From: Rhodoferax ferrireducens
GTDB taxonomy: Bacteria; Pseudomonadota; Gammaproteobacteria; Burkholderiales; Burkholderiaceae_C
Assembly: GCF_003347515.1 (NCBI RefSeq)
Contig: NZ_QEII01000272.1
Span: forward strand, 1-64,000
DNA length: 64,000 nucleotides
Direction of reading: 5' to 3'
The translations under genes and the position numbers were made by a program. Positions 60,427 to 64,000 of this stretch are shown one piece after another; positions within the stretch are counted from its first letter, which is position 1; every line of letters begins with the position of its first letter. Below the pieces are notes generated by a model. It searched no databases, was not told where the DNA came from, and worked only from the letters and a program-made list of their open reading frames with translations.

Positions 60427-60539
60427 AGAGGTCTCCTGCGGGTCTATTAAGAATAAGGTGTTTGATGGTATGAATGAATCCACGCAGCATCAATGGCCTC
60501 ATATTTATTTCATTAGTAAAAACAAAGCAATAATCACGC

Positions 60540-61448
60540 ATGAGCGGATTTTCTGACCTGGGATTTTTTGCCCTTCTGATCAAGGAAGGCAGCCTGGCTG
60601 CCGCGGCGCAACAGATGGGCATAACGCCACCGGCGGTGAGTCGGCGTTTGGCCAATCTGGAGCAGCGTCTGGGCGTACGCCTGTTGAACCGAACTACGCG
60701 GCGCATCAGCCTCACGCCCGAGGGTGAAACCTATCTGCTGGAGGGTACGAAAATCCTGGCGGACCTGGCGTCGCTGGAGCATATGGTGACGGGTGCCCGC
60801 CGTGCGCCGCGCGGCTTGCTCAAGATCGCGGCGACGCTGGGCTTTGGGCGGCGGCAGCTGGCGCCCGCCCTGTCAGCCTTTGCCAAGGCCTACCCGGAGG
60901 TCGAAGTGCAACTGCACCTGACTGAAAAAGTCGTCAATCTGGTGGAACAGGGCTTCGACGCGGCGATCCGCTTTGGCGATCTGCCGGATTCTCGTCTCAC
61001 GGCACGCCGCCTCCTGTCGAACCGGCGTGTGCTGTGCGCTTCACCGCAGTATCTGGAACAGGCCGGTGAGCCAAAGTTACCGTCAGACCTGATGGGGCAC
61101 CGTTGCATCGTGATTCGCGAAAGCGACGAAACCTACGGTACCTGGCATCTGCATCAGGGCGACCAGCAGGAAACCGTGAAGGTTCGCGGGCTCATGAGCA
61201 GCAACGACGGCGAATCGGCCCTGGTCTGGGCGCTTGACGGCCATGGCATTCTGCTGCGTTCGCTGTGGGATCTGACGCCTTACCTGAGCTCGGGTCAGCT
61301 ACGGCAGATTTTGCCTTTGTGGGAGTTGCCGTCGGCCGATATCTGCCTGATCTACCCCACCAACAGCAATATGTCGGCCAAAACCCGCGCGCTGGTGGAT
61401 TTCTTGTGCGACTGGTTCACGGGCGAACATCTTGTTGCCAAGCTGTGA
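60540..61448 (+). CDS. LysR-family transcriptional regulator
   Basis: 302 aa. HTH domain LGFFALLIKEGSLAAAAQQMGITPPAVSRRLANLEQRLGVRLLNRTTRRISLTPEG, then the effector domain with ALSAFAKAYPEVEVQLHLTEKVVNLVEQGFDAAIRFGDLPDSRLTARRL (the CrgA/DmlR-like group). Divergent from the TctC-hydrolase-leuCD set, so the probable regulator. In DmlR-like systems the inducer is a dicarboxylate. No clear operator is seen in the 113-base gap. Confidence 0.9.
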   Translation: MSGFSDLGFFALLIKEGSLAAAAQQMGITPPAVSRRLANLEQRLGVRLLNRTTRRISLTPEGETYLLEGTKILADLASLEHMVTGARRAPRGLLKIAATLGFGRRQLAPALSAFAKAYPEVEVQLHLTEKVVNLVEQGFDAAIRFGDLPDSRLTARRLLSNRRVLCASPQYLEQAGEPKLPSDLMGHRCIVIRESDETYGTWHLHQGDQQETVKVRGLMSSNDGESALVWALDGHGILLRSLWDLTPYLSSGQLRQILPLWELPSADICLIYPTNSNMSAKTRALVDFLCDWFTGEHLVAKL

Positions 61449-61645
61449 ATGAATGGCTGTTGACTATAGTCAACAAGCTGAAACAATGGGTCGATGACCA
61501 TTAATAAGAGTAATCAACGGACTTCATATTACTTTTCGGCGGATGGCGGAATTGTCAGGCCTTCAGAGCGTGTCGACAGGTGGTCGCAATTTCCTGAGTT
61601 CCGGCAGATTTCTTAAATGGCATAAATACGTCTGCTAACCTCGAA

Positions 61646-62188
61646 GTGGCTTACACATTCTTTATTCGCATGCTCAAGAACCCGCGCACAACGGGTGCGC
61701 TGGCTCCCTCTTCTGCTCGCCTTGCGCGGGAACTCGCTTGTTTGGCCGCGGGCTCGGACCATGTCCTTGAACTTGGCGCAGGGACTGGCGTCGTGACGCA
61801 GGCCCTCTCCAAAGTAGTCAATGAAGAGAAAATTCAGGTGGTCGAGGTGCAAATCAAATTGGCTGCCACTTTGAAGAAGCGGTATCCAAACATGAAAGTC
61901 CTGCAGTCAACGGCCCATCACGCCCTGGACAACTATCGCCAATGCGGGTCGGTGGCCGTGGTTTCCAGTTTGCCATTCCGGTCCCTGCCACCAGCCATGA
62001 AGCACTTGACCGTTCAAAGCCTGCTGGGGTTTCTGAAATCATCACCTGGCTCCCAGCTTATCCAATACACCTACGGCCTGGGCGCCCCATTCAGCGCACC
62101 TTCCGGTTTCAAGTGGCAGCAGGTAAAGTGGGTGTTTGCAAATATTCCGCCCGCCTGTATTTGGGTTCTCACCAAAACAGTTGACTAG
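61646..62188 (+). CDS. SAM-dependent methyltransferase, phospholipid N-methyltransferase-like
   Basis: 180 aa. Rossmann motif I VLELGAGTGVVTQALS, preceded by RMLKNPRTTGALAPSSARLARELA, which is typical of PmtA/KsgA-like lipid or small-molecule methyltransferases. VVEVQIKLAATLKKRYPNMKVLQSTA fits motif II. The usual start ATG is absent; GTG at 61646 is used, with no strong Shine-Dalgarno. An ATG at 61670 would cut the first helix. Substrate unknown. Confidence 0.7.
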   Translation: MAYTFFIRMLKNPRTTGALAPSSARLARELACLAAGSDHVLELGAGTGVVTQALSKVVNEEKIQVVEVQIKLAATLKKRYPNMKVLQSTAHHALDNYRQCGSVAVVSSLPFRSLPPAMKHLTVQSLLGFLKSSPGSQLIQYTYGLGAPFSAPSGFKWQQVKWVFANIPPACIWVLTKTVD

Positions 62189-62220
62189 CGAAACGCATTT
62201 GCCGGGGCCCCGACAATTTC

Positions 62221-62565
62221 ATGTACGAATCAAAAGCACAAGCCCCTCTTTCTCACGTTCACTTTGCCCGGCGCCTGCTTTTCCATGTGCTGCTTGCGCT
62301 GGGTCTGCTCAGTGTGTCTCTTGGCGTTGGCATGGTTGGTTACTCCCATTACGAGCGTTTCTCGGTGCTCGACGCCTTCCTTAATTCAGCGATGCTCTTG
62401 GGTGGCATGGGGCCGGTCAATCCGCCTGTCAGTGCGGGAGGCAAGCTCTTTGCCGGCCTGTATGCTTTGTACGCGGGCCTTGTTTTTATTGTCACCGCCG
62501 CCCTGGTTTTTACGCCGATCGTGCACCGCGTTCTTCACAAGTTTCATTGGGACGAGAAGCCGTGA
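62221..62565 (+). CDS. Two-helix K+-channel-like membrane protein with degenerate pore
   Basis: 114 aa. Helix 1 RRLLFHVLLALGLLSVSLGVGMVGYSHYE, pore-like FLNSAMLLGGMGPVNPPVSAGGKLFA, helix 2 GLYALYAGLVFIVTAALVFTPIVHRVLHKFHWD. The arrangement and the LFAGLYALYAGLVFIVTAALV stretch resemble the Ion_trans_2 pore module. The selectivity filter position (T-x-G-Y-G) reads GGMGP, so it is not a normal K+ channel. Similar small proteins are common but unnamed. Confidence 0.6.
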   Translation: MYESKAQAPLSHVHFARRLLFHVLLALGLLSVSLGVGMVGYSHYERFSVLDAFLNSAMLLGGMGPVNPPVSAGGKLFAGLYALYAGLVFIVTAALVFTPIVHRVLHKFHWDEKP

Positions 62566-62567
62566 AC

Positions 62568-62750
62568 TCATTCGTCATCGTCGCTGTCCGGTATGAGCAC
62601 ATCGGCCACCGCTCCGACGGCCTTGGCTGTGATTTTCACGCCGGTTGCCACCACTGTGACAGCGGCATCGGCGATGGCCACGACCGCACAAGCCTGAATC
62701 ATCAGGACCAGGCCGACACTGATGAGCAATCGGGTTAGTTTGAATTTCAT
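62568..62750 (-). CDS. Small outer-membrane-type lipoprotein
   Basis: 60 aa. Signal sequence MKFKLTRLLISVGLVLMIQAC with lipobox IQAC, cleaved before Cys21. The mature part is Ala/Val rich (AVVAIADAAVTVVATGVKITAKAVGAVADV) with an acidic end DSDDDE. It matches a small-lipoprotein type common in proteobacteria. It starts 2 bases after the VanZ stop and ends 2 bases from the convergent gene. Confidence 0.7.
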   Translation of the reverse strand: MKFKLTRLLISVGLVLMIQACAVVAIADAAVTVVATGVKITAKAVGAVADVLIPDSDDDE

Positions 62751-62752
62751 GG

Positions 62753-63112
62753 TCAGTCTCGCATCTTCCATAGCATGCGAACCGCATACAGGGTCAAGCT
62801 ACCGATCAGCAAGCCTACGATGTCAGCCAACCAGTCCAGCAAGTCCCCTTGACGCCAGCCGCTTAGCGCTTGAGCGCACTCGATACCGGCCCCAAACAGC
62901 ACCAAGCCGACGAGCAAGGATAAAGTGCGACCCGGATAAGCCAGCAGCCCCAAAAATGCAAGCGCAGCGAACCCCAGTGCGTGCTGAGCTTTGTCCCAAA
63001 AGTGGAGTTCCGAGGGCAGTTGATCGACCGGAACGAGCGACAGCCACAATGTGACCAACACCAGCGTCCAGAACGACAACTTATAGTGAACAGAAAAATT
63101 TGGCCGATTCAT
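62753..63112 (-). CDS. VanZ-like family membrane protein
   Basis: 119 aa. Four hydrophobic helices. Conserved DKAQHALGFAALAFLGLLAYP and GIECAQALSGWRQGDLLDWLADIVGLLIGSL are VanZ hallmarks (DKxxHxxxF, E-xxQ, R-xGD-xxDxxAN/D-xxG). Function in non-vancomycin contexts is unknown. It is followed closely by the lipoprotein gene, likely one transcript. Confidence 0.85.
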   Translation of the reverse strand: MNRPNFSVHYKLSFWTLVLVTLWLSLVPVDQLPSELHFWDKAQHALGFAALAFLGLLAYPGRTLSLLVGLVLFGAGIECAQALSGWRQGDLLDWLADIVGLLIGSLTLYAVRMLWKMRD

Positions 63113-63176
63113 ACGCTGCGCTTGTGATGGGTACCAGGAAGGATCTTGAGAGAGGTGTCTAGAATTTTGACCCGGA

Positions 63177-63211
63177 AATAAAAAAGCACCTAAGCTTGTG
63201 ACTTAAGTGCT
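63177..63211 (-). terminator. Terminator after tRNA-Asn copy 1
   Basis: On the minus strand AGCACTTAAG, a 7-base loop and CTTAGGTGCT (one mismatch), followed by TTTTTT. Confidence 0.75.
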
Positions 63212-63219
63212 ATTTATTT

Positions 63220-63295
63220 TGGCTCCTCGACCTGGGCTCGAACCAGGGACCTACGGATTAACAGTCCGGCGCTCTACCAACTGAGCTATCGAGGA
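63220..63295 (-). tRNA. tRNA-Asn (GTT), copy 1
   Basis: 76 nt with encoded CCA. Acceptor TCCTCGA/TCGAGGA, D-arm GCTCAGTTGGTAGAGC, anticodon loop CTGTTAA with GTT, T-arm CCTGG-TTCGAGC-CCAGG. Identical to copy 2. Confidence 0.97.
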
Positions 63296-63314
63296 ATATA
63301 AAACTCTAAATTTC

Positions 63315-63350
63315 AAAAAATTCAAAGGCCTTCCGAAGAAGGCCTTTGAA
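63315..63350 (-). terminator. Terminator between the two tRNA-Asn genes
   Basis: Perfect 12-bp stem TTCAAAGGCCTT / AAGGCCTTTGAA with a 6-base CTTCGG loop on the minus strand, followed by six T. It ends the transcript of copy 2. Confidence 0.85.
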
Positions 63351-63365
63351 ACTGACACTGTATTC

Positions 63366-63441
63366 TGGCTCCTCGACCTGGGCTCGAACCAGGGACCTAC
63401 GGATTAACAGTCCGGCGCTCTACCAACTGAGCTATCGAGGA
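63366..63441 (-). tRNA. tRNA-Asn (GTT), copy 2
   Basis: Sequence identical to copy 1 across 76 nt with encoded CCA. A -10-like TATAAT (minus strand, 63453-63458) lies 11 bases upstream of its 5' end. Confidence 0.97.
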
Positions 63442-63564
63442 ATAAGCCTTAAATTATAGCTTCATTTTTTGAGGTGCCCGTGCCTGCGGATGACGATTCA
63501 TTTGAAACCCGGTCCAGCCATCCATTGCTCGCATCGGACACGAATTCCCGGATAATCCGAACTC

Positions 63565-63645
63565 GCTAGAGGTGTCACCTGCGGGTGACTGAGACATACT
63601 CTTTGAACCTGATCTGGGTCGTGCCAGCGTAGGGAAGCTTCTTCC
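63565..63645 (+). promoter_or_regulatory. TPP riboswitch (THI box)
   Basis: The conserved THI segments appear in order: GGTG near the start, GACTGAGA, then GAACCTGATCTGGG and GCCAGCGTAGGGAAG. It lies about 45 bases upstream of thiM and probably blocks its expression when thiamine pyrophosphate is abundant. Confidence 0.92.
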
Positions 63646-63687
63646 ACTGCTCTCGTCTGGCCCATGTCGTACCTGTTATGGAATTAC

Positions 63688-64000
63688 ATGGCCACGAATC
63701 TCTCTTTTCCCGATCTTTGGTCTGACGTGGTCGCCGTGCGCGAACGTGCGCCGCTGGTGCACAACATCACGAATCTGGTGGCCATCAATTTCAACGCCAA
63801 CGTTCTGCTGGCTGCCGGTGCTTCACCAGTGATGGCCCATGCCCATGAGGAAGTGGCGGACATGGCGGGCATTGCCCAAGCCTTGGTGCTTAACATCGGC
63901 ACGCTCGATCCCTACTGGATTGAGAGCATGCGACTGGCCCTGGTCGCCGCATCCGGGCGCGGCATTCCCGTGGTGTTGGACCCGGTGGGCGCAGGCGCGA
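63688..64000 (+). CDS. thiM: Hydroxyethylthiazole kinase, N-terminal part
   Basis: The gene runs off the window; 104 codons are visible. [40 protein letters not shown] and LVLNIGTL...[12 protein letters not shown] are the diagnostic ThiM blocks (substrate pocket and P-loop start). It phosphorylates the thiazole alcohol in thiamine salvage. It is controlled by the upstream TPP riboswitch. The ATG at 63688 (MATNLSFP) is preferred; an in-frame ATG at 63664 would also work. Confidence 0.93.
   Translation, partial: MATNLSFPDLWSDVVAVRERAPLVHNITNLVAINFNANVLLAAGASPVMAHAHEEVADMAGIAQALVLNIGTLDPYWIESMRLALVAASGRGIPVVLDPVGAGA

Noticed and set aside
63170..63450. CRISPR-like spaced repeat at the tRNA pair
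   Set aside because: The repeated unit is simply the 76-nt tRNA-Asn plus flanking terminators; there is no array of short repeats.

Overview
The window is a chromosomal segment of a beta-proteobacterium, most probably a Comamonadaceae member of the Rhodoferax/Polaromonas type. This rests on gene content: many Bug/TctC solute-binding proteins, CaiB/BaiF CoA transferase, PobA with an IclR-type regulator, Liv-type transporters for aromatics, YeaG-YeaH-SpoVR, and 60-65% GC coding sequence. It also rests on a dispersed intergenic repeat, seen here eight times, with a core like ATAGCTGCTTGCGCA...GGGCTAGAGGCC. The assignment is inference; no rRNA gene is present.

Layout. 0-10 kb: end of etfA, an acyl-CoA dehydrogenase, a flavin oxidoreductase, small redox and transport genes, a decayed integron-integrase start behind a LexA box, a radical-SAM protein and a beta-CASP nuclease. 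10-15 kb: heat-shock block dnaJ-dnaK-grpE (minus strand) with a near-perfect sigma-32 promoter, an FKBP and an HxlR regulator. 15-30 kb: a 13.7 kb minus-strand catabolic operon that can be read as a complete CoA-dependent side-chain beta-oxidation pathway for phenylpropanoid-like acids. It comprises a feruloyl-CoA-synthase-like ligase, hydratase, SDR dehydrogenase, thiolase, thioesterase, acyl-CoA dehydrogenase, Liv-type ABC importer with a fused permease/ATPase, porin and MarR regulator. A perfect 19-bp palindrome fills the spacer of its divergent promoter. 30-39 kb: ComFB-like protein, PhoD, the SpoVR/YeaH/PrkA stress set, SerB and a VapBC pair. 39-45 kb: mfd carrying an in-frame repeat insertion, then ispD and ispF separated by a YhcG-like gene that has lost its nuclease core.

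45-52 kb: CoA transferase, pobA/pobR with twin operators, an orphan ABC solute-binding protein, a LysE exporter, an exonuclease and a Cys-rich NPD-family protein. 52-61.5 kb: two LysR-governed catabolic sets. One is TctC plus an AtuA/DUF1446 pair. The other is TctC plus a haloacetate-dehalogenase-like hydrolase plus a LeuCD paralogue. 61.5-64 kb: a methyltransferase, a two-helix channel-like protein, a small lipoprotein, VanZ, two tandem tRNA-Asn genes, a TPP riboswitch and the start of thiM.

The organism reads as a metabolically versatile heterotroph that degrades aromatic and organic acids. The less ordinary signals are the SOS-box-preceded integrase remnant, the core-deleted YhcG wedged into ispDF, two repeat families that have entered coding sequence (mfd and ispD), the operator-in-promoter of the aromatic operon, and the unassigned dehalogenase/LeuCD operon.
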